Source: Bacteroidales bacterium
GTDB lineage: Bacteria > Bacteroidota > Bacteroidia > Bacteroidales > UBA932
Direction of reading: 5' to 3'
NCBI GenBank assembly: GCA_016281015.1
Contig: JAEEHS010000051.1
Coordinates: 1-46,822 of the forward strand
DNA: 46,822 nt
A program made the translations under genes and the position numbers. This document shows positions 29,688 to 38,260 of the stretch, piece by piece. The notes under the pieces were generated by a model that was not told the DNA's origin, ran no database searches, and saw nothing but the letters and a program-made list of their open reading frames with translations. Within the stretch, counting starts at the first letter, position 1. Each line of letters starts with the position of its first letter.

Positions 29688-30838
29688 CGCAGCCAGGATT
29701 CGGGATTCTGGGGCGACTGCCCCTTCCAGAGTTCGAAATGGATTTCATCTTCGCCGCCGATGGTGTCGACGACGCCGACAACCTGTCCCGTCTTCACCTT
29801 CGTCCCCTCCTTGACGCTCACAGTCTTCAGTCGGCAGTAGAGGGTGAAATAGTCTCCGTGCTGGATGAGGATGCACTGGTTGTAACCGGGCATGACATGG
29901 ATGCTGGCGACCGTCCCGTCGAAGACCGCCTTGACGGCGGCATTGCGGACGACAGCCACATTGACCCCATTGTTGAACGGCAGGGTCACATTCTTGTAGA
30001 CCGGATGGGGATGGGAACCGAAAGAGCCCGTCACCGTCCCTTCCACCGGCCAGGGCAGTTTTCCTTTATTGGCCGCGAAGGAAGAGGACAGGGCGGCATC
30101 CACGGCCGTTGTCGCCTTCTTCTTGGCTTCGGCCGTCTTTCTTTTGATCAGCTCGTCGGTCTTTCGCTTGAGCTCCGACATCTCCTTCTGTTTGCGGGCG
30201 AGCTGCTGCTGGTAGCGGGCGCGGTCACTCTTGAGCTGGGCGACGAGTCCGTTGACCTCGGCTTCCTCCACCTGAAGTTCCTTCATCTCCCGTACCCGGC
30301 TTTCCCGCACGGCGGAGGCGTCTTTCTTGAGGGATGACAGGCGGGTGGCCTGGGTCTCCAGTTCGGACTGCATCTGGAGGAGCTGTTCACCCTGGGCGCT
30401 CATCTCCCGCGAGAAACTCCTCAGATAGCCGAAGCGGCGGAGTCCCTGCGAGAAAGAATCGCTGGAAAGGATGTACATATACCAAAGGCGGGCATCCCGG
30501 TTCTTGTAGGCGCTCCGCACCAGACGCTCGTAATAGACGCTGAGGGTGTCGTATTCCGCCTGCAGACGGCCCAGATCCCGCTGGCAGCGGGAAATGCTGT
30601 CGTCCAGGACGCGGATCTGCTGCTCGCTTTCGCTGACGAGGGCCTTGCGCCGGGTCATTTTCCGCTGGACCAGATTCAGGTTCCGAAGGGCCTTGTCCCG
30701 GTCCCTGGCATTGGTCTTGAGCTGACTGTTCAGCAGGGCGATCTCCTTCTCCAGCTGGGCTTTCCGCCCGCTGGATTTCTGGGCCTGCAGCGGCAGCAGG
30801 GCCAGGAGCAGAGAGAGACAGAGAACGAGGCGTTTCAT
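29684..30838 (-). CDS. EnvC-like murein hydrolase activator (degenerate M23)
   Basis: A 384-residue exported protein: signal peptide MKRLVLCLSLLLALLPLQAQ, a long coiled coil at about 22-245, and a LytM/M23 domain at about 265-384. Three of the four M23 zinc ligands appear lost: the usual HxxxD reads NNGVNVA, the HxH reads LYCRL, and only IHFELW keeps a His. This is the pattern of EnvC/NlpD-type proteins, which activate amidases during cell division rather than cutting peptidoglycan. It overlaps the upstream TPR gene by 4 nt and nrdG by 4 nt tail to tail. Confidence 0.88.
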   Translation of the reverse strand: MKRLVLCLSLLLALLPLQAQKSSGRKAQLEKEIALLNSQLKTNARDRDKALRNLNLVQRKMTRRKALVSESEQQIRVLDDSISRCQRDLGRLQAEYDTLSVYYERLVRSAYKNRDARLWYMYILSSDSFSQGLRRFGYLRSFSREMSAQGEQLLQMQSELETQATRLSSLKKDASAVRESRVREMKELQVEEAEVNGLVAQLKSDRARYQQQLARKQKEMSELKRKTDELIKRKTAEAKKKATTAVDAALSSSFAANKGKLPWPVEGTVTGSFGSHPHPVYKNVTLPFNNGVNVAVVRNAAVKAVFDGTVASIHVMPGYNQCILIQHGDYFTLYCRLKTVSVKEGTKVKTGQVVGVVDTIGGEDEIHFELWKGQSPQNPESWLR

Positions 30839-32520
30839 CGTTTGGCGGCGGCTTTGCGGGCGGCGATGCGCTGTTCCAGGTCCGGAATTTCGCCGTCTGT
30901 ATTGCGGTTATGGGCCTCCATCCAATAGGAGAAGGCCAGGTCATATTCCTTCAGGGCAAAGAGGATTTCAGCATAATGGTCCAGCAGGACGACATTCTCC
31001 TTCCCGCCAAACATCATCGCCCGTTTGATATGGGGCTTGGCCTCGGCATCCTTTTTCTGCAGGTGCAGGATCCAGGCATAGGTATCCAGGTAGGTCGGAT
31101 TGTCGGGCTCGGCCTGGATGGTCTTCAGCGACATGGCCGCGGCTTTCTTCAGTTTCTTCCCCTTCAGGGAGAGATAATAGGCGTAGTTGTTCAGCACCGG
31201 GGCATAGTCCGGGTCGAGTTTGAGCGCCTTTTCGTAGGCACGGAACGCCTCCGCCTCGTCCCCCTTCTCATGGGCGGCATCCCCGATGGTGGACCAGGCC
31301 CGCTTGAGGACCTCGGAATCCTTGGAGGACTTGGTGATGGTCAGGCTGTTGCCGATGATGGCATCATAGTCTTTCAACTGGTAATTGGCCATGTTGACAT
31401 AGTCCAGGAAAGCCAGTTCATGGGTCCGGTTGAAAACCTCCAGTGCCGCATCCCGCATGGGGACCCACTGCTTTTCGGCGCCGAGATACTGGATCCAGGA
31501 AGCCGCCATCGCAAGGCTCTCCGGATACAGCGCGGCGGCCTTGTGGAAATACACTCCCGCCTCCGCCTGCCGTCCGGTGGAATAGAAATAGGTGCCGGCT
31601 GTCGAAAGGAGGGTGGAATCCGCGGGGTGGACCGAGACGGCGTCCACGACAAGGGTGTCCATACTGTCCTGGAGGCGCCGAAGGAGCCGGGGATCCGTCT
31701 GGCGCATGATACCGGAAAGGTACATGCTCTTGGAACGGGTCGGCGTGTCGGGATCCCGCATGAAGCGGCCGGCGCTCTTGAAAAAAGCCGGATAATTGCG
31801 CTGACGGAAATAGATTTCCGATTCACCGACCAGCGCCGGCGCATAATCTCCCTGCAGCGAGAGGGCTTCGGCATACTGCTTCAGCGCCAGCGAGTCCTCG
31901 AAGGCATGGGCATAATAATCGCCGAGCGCCGTCAGGGCGATGGGAGAGGCGTATTCTTCGCTGAAAAGGCGGAGCGAGGCGACCGCCTCTTCTTCCTTTC
32001 CCATCTGGCCCAGGATTTCGTAGCGGGTCACGGCGATCTGCTCGGTCGGACCCATGTAATTTTCCACATCGGACAGGGCCTTGAGCGCATCCTCGTAGCG
32101 CCCCTGCTTGAGATAGAGCGAGAGGAGGTCATAGGAGACGGACACCTTGTCCGGGAAATCTTTCAGGATGCCTTCATACAGGCGGATGACCATCTCGGTC
32201 TCGCCGCTCCGGGTATAAAGGGCAGCGAGGGCGCTGCGGTACCAGTAGTTGCCCGGGTCCAGTTCCGAGGCTTTTCCGATGTGCCGGAGGGCCGCCTCGG
32301 TCTTCCCCTGGGCCGCCTCGGCCTTACCGAGATAGTACCAGAGGGCATCGTCGGAGGGATCCGCCTCCGTCAGGCGTGTCAGCAGGCGTTCCGCCCCGGC
32401 CATATCCCCTTTGTCATAGAGGGCGACGGCGTCCACCAGCGCGGCGCTCTGCCGCTGGGCGGCGGCTTCGAGGGGAAGCAGCAGCACGACCAGCCACAAG
32501 ATATAATGACGAATCTTCAT
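30835..32520 (-). CDS. Exported tetratricopeptide repeat protein
   Basis: A 561-residue protein with a signal peptide (MKIRHYILWLVVLLLPLEAAAQ) and many TPR units spread over the length, for example ALYDKGDMAGAERLL, ALWYYLGKAEAAQGKTEAA, SYDLLSLYLKQGRYEDAL and AFRAYEKALKLDPDYAPVLN. TPR arrays bind partner proteins, here in the periplasm or at the outer membrane. The ATG at 32520 starts the signal peptide; a TTG 12 nt earlier is less likely. TAATTTTG lies 17 nt upstream. The 4-nt overlap with the EnvC-like gene points to joint expression and perhaps a shared cell-wall role. Confidence 0.88.
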   Translation of the reverse strand: MKIRHYILWLVVLLLPLEAAAQRQSAALVDAVALYDKGDMAGAERLLTRLTEADPSDDALWYYLGKAEAAQGKTEAALRHIGKASELDPGNYWYRSALAALYTRSGETEMVIRLYEGILKDFPDKVSVSYDLLSLYLKQGRYEDALKALSDVENYMGPTEQIAVTRYEILGQMGKEEEAVASLRLFSEEYASPIALTALGDYYAHAFEDSLALKQYAEALSLQGDYAPALVGESEIYFRQRNYPAFFKSAGRFMRDPDTPTRSKSMYLSGIMRQTDPRLLRRLQDSMDTLVVDAVSVHPADSTLLSTAGTYFYSTGRQAEAGVYFHKAAALYPESLAMAASWIQYLGAEKQWVPMRDAALEVFNRTHELAFLDYVNMANYQLKDYDAIIGNSLTITKSSKDSEVLKRAWSTIGDAAHEKGDEAEAFRAYEKALKLDPDYAPVLNNYAYYLSLKGKKLKKAAAMSLKTIQAEPDNPTYLDTYAWILHLQKKDAEAKPHIKRAMMFGGKENVVLLDHYAEILFALKEYDLAFSYWMEAHNRNTDGEIPDLEQRIAARKAAAKR

Positions 32521-32537
32521 TTCTTTGTCCAAACGTA

Positions 32538-32545
32538 CAAAATTA
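32538..32545 (-). promoter_or_regulatory. Probable -7 box of the TPR-envC operon
   Basis: TAATTTTG on the minus strand, 17 nt before the ATG at 32520. No clear -33 box. Confidence 0.5.
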
Positions 32546-32594
32546 GCGGATTTTTTCCGAACTTTGTAAAATCAAGCTTGAAAAAACCGGGCCA

Positions 32595-33194
32595 TTGAAA
32601 CGTTTCCCCTTCAAATTGCATCTTATTACCTGGACGACAGACGGTGATCCGGCTGGCGCGGATGCGTGGGCCGGGCTCGTCAATGAGGCCCGGAAGGGGG
32701 ACCGGAAGGCCCAGAAAGCCCTTTTTGACGCACTTGCACCGAAGATGATGGCCGTTTGTCTCCGCTATGTCGGAGACCGGGAGACGGCAGAAGATTTGCT
32801 GCAGGAAGGTTTTATCACCCTGTTTTCCAAACTGGACAGTTACTCGGGGGCCGGATCCTTCGAGGGCTGGGCGCGCAAGATCTTTGTCAACACCGCACTG
32901 ATGCATCTGAGAAAAACCGATGCGCTGAAGCTTTCCGACGACATCTCCGAGGCCCGCAGCCTCTCAGACGAGACGCCGCGGGCGGACCAGCAGCTCGGCT
33001 ACAGGCAGCTCCTTGGCTTGATTGCCTCGCTTCCCGCGGACGCAAGAACCGTCTTCAACATGTATGTCGTGGAAGGGTATACCCACAAGGAAATCGCGGA
33101 GGAACTCGGATGTACGGAGGCCACCTCCCGCTCGAAACTCCAACGGGCGCGGCTGCGGCTGCAGCAACTGATCCTGCAAGAAAAGAAAGTATGA
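32595..33194 (+). CDS. ECF-type RNA polymerase sigma factor
   Basis: A 199-residue sigma-70 family protein with region 2 (ALFDALAPKMMAVCLRYVGD, AEDLLQEGFITLFSKL, FEGWARKIFVNTALMHLRK) and region 4 (LPADARTVFNMYVVEGYTHKEIAEELG, then TSRSKLQRARLRL). There is no region 1.1 or 3, so it is ECF class. Its stop overlaps the next gene's ATG as ATGA. That gene encodes an anti-sigma-like protein with an outer-membrane barrel, so this sigma factor probably answers an envelope signal. No consensus for self-regulated promoters can be set from one locus. Confidence 0.93.
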   Translation: MKRFPFKLHLITWTTDGDPAGADAWAGLVNEARKGDRKAQKALFDALAPKMMAVCLRYVGDRETAEDLLQEGFITLFSKLDSYSGAGSFEGWARKIFVNTALMHLRKTDALKLSDDISEARSLSDETPRADQQLGYRQLLGLIASLPADARTVFNMYVVEGYTHKEIAEELGCTEATSRSKLQRARLRLQQLILQEKKV

Positions 33195-34369
33195 ACGAAA
33201 GTAGTTTTGACATCCAGATAAAGCGCATCCTTGCGGATGCCGAAGAAAGCGTCTCTCCCGCCGTATGGGAGGGCGTTGCCGCCGGCCTCGACCGAAGGAA
33301 GCGGGTGGTTCCGCTCTGGGTATGGAGAGCGGCGGCAGGCATTGCCGTCGCGGCGTCCCTTGCCGCAGGCGTCTTCCTCTTCTCCCCCAGGCCGGAGGTC
33401 CTGCCGGATCTTCCCGAGCAGATTCAGCAGTCCCCGCTGCTCTCCCAAAGCATGGAAGAGCCTTCCCTCCCGGCTCCTGTGAAGGAGCAGCAGGAGCGCT
33501 GGGTGCCGCAGGCGGCCCCGAAAGTCACGCCGACGCCCGCACCGAAGCCGATGGCGACACAGCAGCCCGTAGCGGAGGAGCCCCTGGCAGAGGAGCCGCA
33601 GGACGTTGCGCCTTCGACAGAGACGGAAACGGCGGAGACGGAGCAGGCCGCCCCGGACGAGACGGAGCAGTGGAGGCGGATTCTCGCCGAAAACCCCGCG
33701 CCGAAGGATCGGCGTCCGCTGGAATGGACCGTCTCCGGCGACCTGCAGGACCGTTTCCGCCGCAATACCACGAGCCGGGCCTTGAGCCGCAGGGTTTCCA
33801 CCCGCCCCACCCCGACCGAGACAGGCGTCACCTGGGAGAACCCGGAATACAGTTTCTCCATTCCTTTCACGGCTGGGGTCGGTGTCCGGATTCCCCTCAA
33901 CGAGCGCTGGAGCATCGGAACCGGCGTCCAGTACACCAACATGCGCCGCTCCTTCATCGGCGATTACGTGGAAGTCGATGACGACGGTGTGGTCGATTTC
34001 GGACTCACCCAGACGGATATCCAGAACATGCAGCACTGGGTCGGCGTTCCGCTCAACGTCTATTTCGACATCCTGCCCAAGGGCCGCTGGAATGTCCATG
34101 CCTTTGCCGGCGGGGCGGTGGAATACCTGGTCAACAACCATTATCTGGTCCATACCGACGGAAACGACATCCGCCTGGACAAACGCGGAAAGGGAGTCCA
34201 GCCTTCGATTGGCGCCGGGGTCGGGGTGGAACTCCGCCTCGCTCCGAACTTCGGCCTGTTCTTCGATCCGAGCATCCGCTACTACTTCGACACGAAGCAG
34301 CCGCGTTCCATCCGGACCATCCAGCCGCTCAGAATGGATCTGGAAGCGGGTGTAAGATTTACACTCTAA
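33191..34369 (+). CDS. Probable dual-membrane-spanning anti-sigma factor with C-terminal outer-membrane barrel
   Basis: A 392-residue protein with four parts. Residues 1-40 are a short cytoplasmic segment (IQIKRILADAEESVSPAVWE) like anti-sigma N-termini. Residues 41-66 are one transmembrane helix (VWRAAAGIAVAASLAAGVFLF) preceded by RRKR. Residues 67-215 are a Pro/Glu/Gln/Ala-rich linker, probably unstructured. Residues 218-392 are an outer-membrane barrel of alternating strands (YSFSIPFTAGVGVRI, WSIGTGVQYTN, WVGVPLNVYFDI, WNVHAFAGGAVEYLV, ending LEAGVRFTL). There is no cleavable signal peptide, so the chain would cross both membranes. I recall such proteins being described in Bacteroides as Dma anti-sigma factors. 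It is translationally coupled to the sigma gene. Confidence 0.82.
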   Translation: MNESSFDIQIKRILADAEESVSPAVWEGVAAGLDRRKRVVPLWVWRAAAGIAVAASLAAGVFLFSPRPEVLPDLPEQIQQSPLLSQSMEEPSLPAPVKEQQERWVPQAAPKVTPTPAPKPMATQQPVAEEPLAEEPQDVAPSTETETAETEQAAPDETEQWRRILAENPAPKDRRPLEWTVSGDLQDRFRRNTTSRALSRRVSTRPTPTETGVTWENPEYSFSIPFTAGVGVRIPLNERWSIGTGVQYTNMRRSFIGDYVEVDDDGVVDFGLTQTDIQNMQHWVGVPLNVYFDILPKGRWNVHAFAGGAVEYLVNNHYLVHTDGNDIRLDKRGKGVQPSIGAGVGVELRLAPNFGLFFDPSIRYYFDTKQPRSIRTIQPLRMDLEAGVRFTL

Positions 34370-34396
34370 ACCCCGCGAAACCTTCATTTCTCCCTT

Positions 34397-34440
34397 GAAA
34401 CAGGACAAGTTATCAACAATTTGTCCTGTTTTCATTTTTC
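34397..34440 (+). terminator. Intrinsic terminator after the sigma/anti-sigma operon
   Basis: AAACAGGACAA (34398-34408) pairs perfectly with TTGTCCTGTTT (34421-34431) around a 12-nt loop, followed by a T-rich run. The loop contains TTATCAACAA, also found reversed at 26871-26880. Confidence 0.85.
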
Positions 34441-34452
34441 CATCTTATCTTG
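34420..34452 (+). promoter_or_regulatory. Possible promoter of the lipoprotein at 34471
   Basis: TTTG (34420-34423), 21 nt, TATCTTGG (34445-34452), one base from the -7 consensus. The -33 box lies inside the terminator stem. The ATG follows after 18 nt. Confidence 0.45.
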
Positions 34453-34470
34453 GCCGAAAAATTTGCCGGA

Positions 34471-35634
34471 ATGAGAAGATGGATCTTTGTGGCCTTCGTG
34501 GCCGTTTCCTGTACCAAATGGGCCCTGTTCCCGATGCCGCGCTCCCGTACGGAGACCTCCGGGCACAGGCCCCCTGTCCAGGCCGTGGAAGAAGCGGCGG
34601 ATGGGGACCGCCACGTGTACCTCACCGCCGTCATCTGGCCCTCCGGCTATGACTGGCAGCGGGACACCGCCGGAGGAAGGGCCGAGTTGCTGCTTCTTTG
34701 CGACGGAGAAACCCGGATGCGGACCTCCCTTCTGGACGGCTCCGTCCACCGCTTCCGCAACGGAGCGCTCTGGGAAGCCGGTCTTCAGGAAGGAGAGACC
34801 GTTCTTCGCCGGAATGGAGAAGAATTCTTGCGCTGGGAGGGAGAAGAGTCGCTGAAAGGCTTCCTTCCGGAGAAAGACGGGGTTTATACCCTCACCCAGC
34901 GGGTGGGTGCTCCCGGGGTGCGGCTGCGGCGAAACGGGGAACTCCTGTTCTCGGACGACCGGGGCATTGTCCTGGGATCAATGGAAGAAAGCGGCTGGGA
35001 CGGCGGGGCGCTCGAGCGGGACGGCGAGGGGTTCTGTTACGGCTACTTTGTCCGGATCAACTCCTCCCAGCGGGAATTCCGTTTCATGGAAGGGGCGCAG
35101 CTTGTGCAGCTTCGGCCAGCAGGTTCCTGGACAGAGATTTATGATGCCCGGCGAAGGGACGGCACGCTGTACCTGGTCCAGTCAAGCGGGACGCAACTAC
35201 TTCTATATAAGGACGATACTCCGGAAGTAGCCTTCTCCATGGCCAAGACGCCCTGGGCCAAGATCCTGCCCTATGGGGACAGCGTCCTGTTTTTCGGCTA
35301 TAACGGGCAGTCGGCATGGACACGGACGCCCGGCGGCCGGACCGAGCTGTTTACGATGGCCCAGCACATCCGGGACTATTATACGGAGGGCACGGCGGAC
35401 GCCTGGATCGAGAGTCTCGGGGACGGGATGATCCTGAGTCTGACCGGGCCCCATGGAAAGGTCCGCATCAGCGGCGATTACCGGCTGATGAGTCCGGTCG
35501 GCGCCGTGCTGGGCCATGGGCACTTCGCAGCGGGACTGACGGATTTCAGCGGGGAGGATCACCTCCTCTGCCTGGACCGGCAAAGTTTCCCCCTGCATTT
35601 CAATGGATATATCACCTCTATAAGCATCGAATAA
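34471..35634 (+). CDS. Lipoprotein of unknown function
   Basis: A 387-residue protein with a short signal and lipobox (MRRWIFVAFVAVSCTK). The mature part is beta-rich, with many Gly-Asp turns and repeated short strands (GGRAELLLLCDGETRMR, GDSVLFFGYNG, GDGMILSLTGPHG), suggesting a propeller-like or repeat fold, but I recognise no family. The start at 34471 is preferred over 34450 because it opens the signal peptide. It follows the sigma-operon terminator and precedes yifB by 2 nt, so the two may share a transcript. Function is unknown. Confidence 0.65.
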   Translation: MRRWIFVAFVAVSCTKWALFPMPRSRTETSGHRPPVQAVEEAADGDRHVYLTAVIWPSGYDWQRDTAGGRAELLLLCDGETRMRTSLLDGSVHRFRNGALWEAGLQEGETVLRRNGEEFLRWEGEESLKGFLPEKDGVYTLTQRVGAPGVRLRRNGELLFSDDRGIVLGSMEESGWDGGALERDGEGFCYGYFVRINSSQREFRFMEGAQLVQLRPAGSWTEIYDARRRDGTLYLVQSSGTQLLLYKDDTPEVAFSMAKTPWAKILPYGDSVLFFGYNGQSAWTRTPGGRTELFTMAQHIRDYYTEGTADAWIESLGDGMILSLTGPHGKVRISGDYRLMSPVGAVLGHGHFAAGLTDFSGEDHLLCLDRQSFPLHFNGYITSISIE

Positions 35635-35636
35635 CT

Positions 35637-37199
35637 ATGCTGGTCTACGTACAAGGAGCCAAGTGTATCGGGATTGAGGCGGTCCCGGTCACCATCGAAG
35701 TCAACGTCACCCTGGGCATCGGCATCCATCTGGTCGGGCTGGCGGATGCGGCCGTCAAAGAAAGCCTTCTGAGGACCGTCACAGCCCTTCAGGCAAGGGG
35801 ATTCCGCGTGCCGGGAAAACGGATTGTCATCAATCTGGCACCCGCCGATATGCACAAGCAGGGCAGCGGCTACGACCTGCCCATCGCGCTGGGCGTCATT
35901 GCGGCGACCGAGCAGCGGGACCTCCCCCTGCTCGGACAGTATCTTATCATGGGCGAACTGGGGCTGGACGGAAGCCTGAGGAGTGTCAGCGGGAGCCTGC
36001 CGATGGTGGAGATGGCCGTCAAAACCGGCCTCAAAGGCTGTATCCTGCCGGAAGAATCGGCCATGGAGGCCATCGACTACCGCGAAACGGAAATCTATGG
36101 GGTCCGGACCCTGGATGATGTGCTCCAGATTCTTGAGGGGAAGGAGGACCCCTCGGAGTGGCTGATCTGGAACACGGAGCGCTACCGCCTCGCCGCGCAG
36201 GAGGGAGCCTGCGAGCGCCAGCCCTCCTATATGGACTTTGCCGACATCCTGGGGCAGGAAGGGGCGAAACGGGGGCTCGAGATTGCCGCCGCAGGGGGAC
36301 ACAATGTCATTCTCATCGGCAGCCCGGGAAGCGGAAAGAGTTCGATGGCCAAAGCGCTGGCGGGGGTGCTGCCCCCGATGACCCGGGAGGAGGCGCTCGT
36401 TACGTCGAAGATCTATTCCGTGGCCGGGAAAGCGGATTTCGGCGGCGGGCTGATCCGGCAACGCCCTTTCCGCTCCCCGCATATCTCCGCCTCCAAGCCG
36501 GCCATTCTCGGGGGCGGCTCCGGAGAGAACATCCTCCCGGGGGAAGTCTCGCTCGCCAGCGGAGGCGTGCTGTTCCTGGACGAATTCTGTGAGGCCCCGA
36601 AAGCCACCCTGGAAGCACTCCGGGGGCCGCTGGAGGACCGGAAAGTGACCATCGCCCGATTGAAGGCCAAGATTGTCTATCCCGCCTCGTTCATGCTGGT
36701 GGCGGCCTCCAATCCCTGCCCCTGCGGCTACTGGGGCGAGGGCGACCGCTGCACCTGCTCCCCGGGTGCGCGGGCCGCCTACCTGTCCAAACTCTCCGGA
36801 CCGCTGATGGACCGGATCGATATCCAGCTCTGGGTCCATCCCGTCGAAACGGCCCGGCTCGTCAGCGGGAAAAAAGAGGAACCGTCCGCGGCCATCGCCG
36901 CACGGATTCTCAAAGCGCGGGACATCCAGCAGCGGCGTTTCGAAGGCCTGGGCATCTATACGAATGCCGAAATGGGATCGAAGGAACTGGACGCCTTCTG
37001 CCCCCTGGATGGGGCCTGCCGCACCCTGCTGGAGCGACTCATCGACCGCATGGGCCTGTCGGCCCGGGCCTACACCCGCATCATCAAAATCGCCCGGAGC
37101 ATCGCGGACCTCGCCGGAGCGGCGGACATCGCCCCGAAGCACCTGGCCGAGGCGGCTTCCTACCGCATCCTGGACCGAAGAAATATCTTGGATTTGTGA
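35637..37199 (+). CDS. yifB: YifB/ComM-family Mg-chelatase-like AAA+ ATPase
   Basis: A 520-residue protein of the YifB/ComM family; ComM is a hexameric helicase aiding branch migration in natural transformation. The N-terminal third is the ChlI-like domain (EVNVTLGIGIHLVGLADAAVKES, NLAPADMHKQGSGYDLPIALG). The AAA+ core has Walker A IGSPGSGKSSMAKAL near 222-236, Walker B GGVLFLDEFCEA and the sensor AASNPCPCGYWG. The Cys-rich piece CTCSPGARAAYLSKLSGPLMDRIDI and the C-terminal helical lid complete the family pattern. Length is normal. It begins 2 nt after the lipoprotein gene, and tsaE follows. Confidence 0.93.
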   Translation: MLVYVQGAKCIGIEAVPVTIEVNVTLGIGIHLVGLADAAVKESLLRTVTALQARGFRVPGKRIVINLAPADMHKQGSGYDLPIALGVIAATEQRDLPLLGQYLIMGELGLDGSLRSVSGSLPMVEMAVKTGLKGCILPEESAMEAIDYRETEIYGVRTLDDVLQILEGKEDPSEWLIWNTERYRLAAQEGACERQPSYMDFADILGQEGAKRGLEIAAAGGHNVILIGSPGSGKSSMAKALAGVLPPMTREEALVTSKIYSVAGKADFGGGLIRQRPFRSPHISASKPAILGGGSGENILPGEVSLASGGVLFLDEFCEAPKATLEALRGPLEDRKVTIARLKAKIVYPASFMLVAASNPCPCGYWGEGDRCTCSPGARAAYLSKLSGPLMDRIDIQLWVHPVETARLVSGKKEEPSAAIAARILKARDIQQRRFEGLGIYTNAEMGSKELDAFCPLDGACRTLLERLIDRMGLSARAYTRIIKIARSIADLAGAADIAPKHLAEAASYRILDRRNILDL

Positions 37200-37206
37200 A
37201 AAATCA

Positions 37207-37238
37207 CTTGTTTCTTCGTATGATTATTCATACTTTTG
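37207..37238 (+). promoter_or_regulatory. Promoter of tsaE, 8 nt from the start codon
   Basis: CTTG (37207-37210), 20 nt, TACTTTTG (37231-37238), with the ATG 8 nt later. A palindrome, GTATGA and TCATAC around TTAT (37218-37233), overlaps the -7 box and could be an operator or a weak stop for yifB transcripts. Confidence 0.5.
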
Positions 37239-37246
37239 CCAGCAGC

Positions 37247-37672
37247 ATGAAGCACACCATCACAATCAATAGCCTCGCCGCCCTTCCGGAAGCCGCAAAA
37301 GAATTCTTGAAAGTCCTCGGAGACCACCGCCTCATCGCCCTTCACGGGAGCATGGGCGCGGGAAAGACGACCTTCACGACGGCGCTCTGCCGGGAACTCG
37401 GCGTGAGGGAGGATGCCGTCGGAAGCCCGACCTTCGCCATCGTCAACGAGTACCGCTCTGCAGCCGGAGAGCCGATTTATCACTTTGATTTCTACCGGAT
37501 TACAAAGCCCGAGGAAGCCCTCGATATCGGCCTCTACGACTATCTGGACTCCGGAGCGCTGTGCCTGATGGAATGGGCGGAAAACATCGAGGATCTCCTG
37601 CCGGAGGAGACCCTCGTCGTCCATCTTACCGTCGGAGCGGACGGGAGCCGGACACTCAGCTGGGAAGACTGA
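37247..37672 (+). CDS. tsaE: tRNA threonylcarbamoyladenosine biosynthesis ATPase TsaE
   Basis: ATPase of the TsaBDE complex that makes t6A37 in tRNAs reading ANN codons. The 141-residue protein has Walker A HGSMGAGKTTF (33-43), VGSPTFAIVNEY, the HFDFYRI strand and LMEWAENIEDLLP. The ATG at 37247 is preferred over 37196, which lies in the yifB end, because homology starts near MKHTITINS and the -7 box ends 8 nt before it. Length is normal. Its 3' end overlaps convergent sufD by 17 nt. Confidence 0.92.
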   Translation: MKHTITINSLAALPEAAKEFLKVLGDHRLIALHGSMGAGKTTFTTALCRELGVREDAVGSPTFAIVNEYRSAAGEPIYHFDFYRITKPEEALDIGLYDYLDSGALCLMEWAENIEDLLPEETLVVHLTVGADGSRTLSWED

Positions 37673-38255
37673 AAAGCGCCGCGGTCACCTCTTCCTCCCG
37701 CCCCGCGGGAATCACCGGGGAGAGGAAGGAAAGCATCTGGAGCCGTTTCGCTTCCGCTTCGGAAATGCCCCGTGAACGCATATAGAACAGGGCGTCGGCA
37801 TCGAGCTGGCCGACGGTCGCCCCGTGGGAGCATTTCACATCGTCTGCATAAATCTCCAGGGAGGGCAAGGTCTCGACCCGGGCTCCTTCAGAGAGCAGGA
37901 TGTTGTGATTCTCCTGATAGGCCTCGGTCTGCTGTGCTCCGGGAGCCACGACAATCCGACCGTCGAAACGGACATCCGCCCCGGTCGCCGCAATGCCACA
38001 TACCAGCTGGTGGCTGTGGCAGCCGGGAGCCCGGTGATGGACCAGGATCCGGATACGGACCCGGTCGCCGTTGCGGCTCAGATAGAGGCACTTCACATCG
38101 ACTTCCGCCCCTTCGCCGACGAGGTCAATGACCAGGTCCAGCTCCCGGCTCTCTCCGGGCAGGATGACATACGAAAACTCCAGCCGCTCGCCGGAGCCGA
38201 CCGTCACCACCTGCTTTTCCGCCGGAATGGGATCAAGGTACTTTCCGTGTCCCAT
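37656..38255 (-). CDS. sufD: SufD-like Fe-S scaffold protein, short form
   Basis: Partner of SufB in the SufBC2D iron-sulfur scaffold. The 199-residue protein holds the beta-helical core: LVIDLVGEGAEVDVKCLYLS, HHRAPGCHSHQLVCGIAA, GRIVVAPGAQQTEAYQENHNILL, and the signature LEIYADDVKCSHGATVGQLD with MRSRGISEAEAKRL. Usual SufD proteins are 400-450 residues; the N-terminal half is missing. The start at 38255 lies 5 nt after the sufC stop, so this is not an assembly cut. Loss of the N-terminal region may be tolerated because the C-terminal region carries the SufB and SufC contacts. Confidence 0.85.
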   Translation of the reverse strand: MGHGKYLDPIPAEKQVVTVGSGERLEFSYVILPGESRELDLVIDLVGEGAEVDVKCLYLSRNGDRVRIRILVHHRAPGCHSHQLVCGIAATGADVRFDGRIVVAPGAQQTEAYQENHNILLSEGARVETLPSLEIYADDVKCSHGATVGQLDADALFYMRSRGISEAEAKRLQMLSFLSPVIPAGREEEVTAALFSLPS

Positions 38256-38260
38256 AGGCT

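Noticed and set aside
29684..30838. Active M23 endopeptidase
   Set aside because: Three of the four zinc ligands are replaced, so an EnvC-like activator is the better call.
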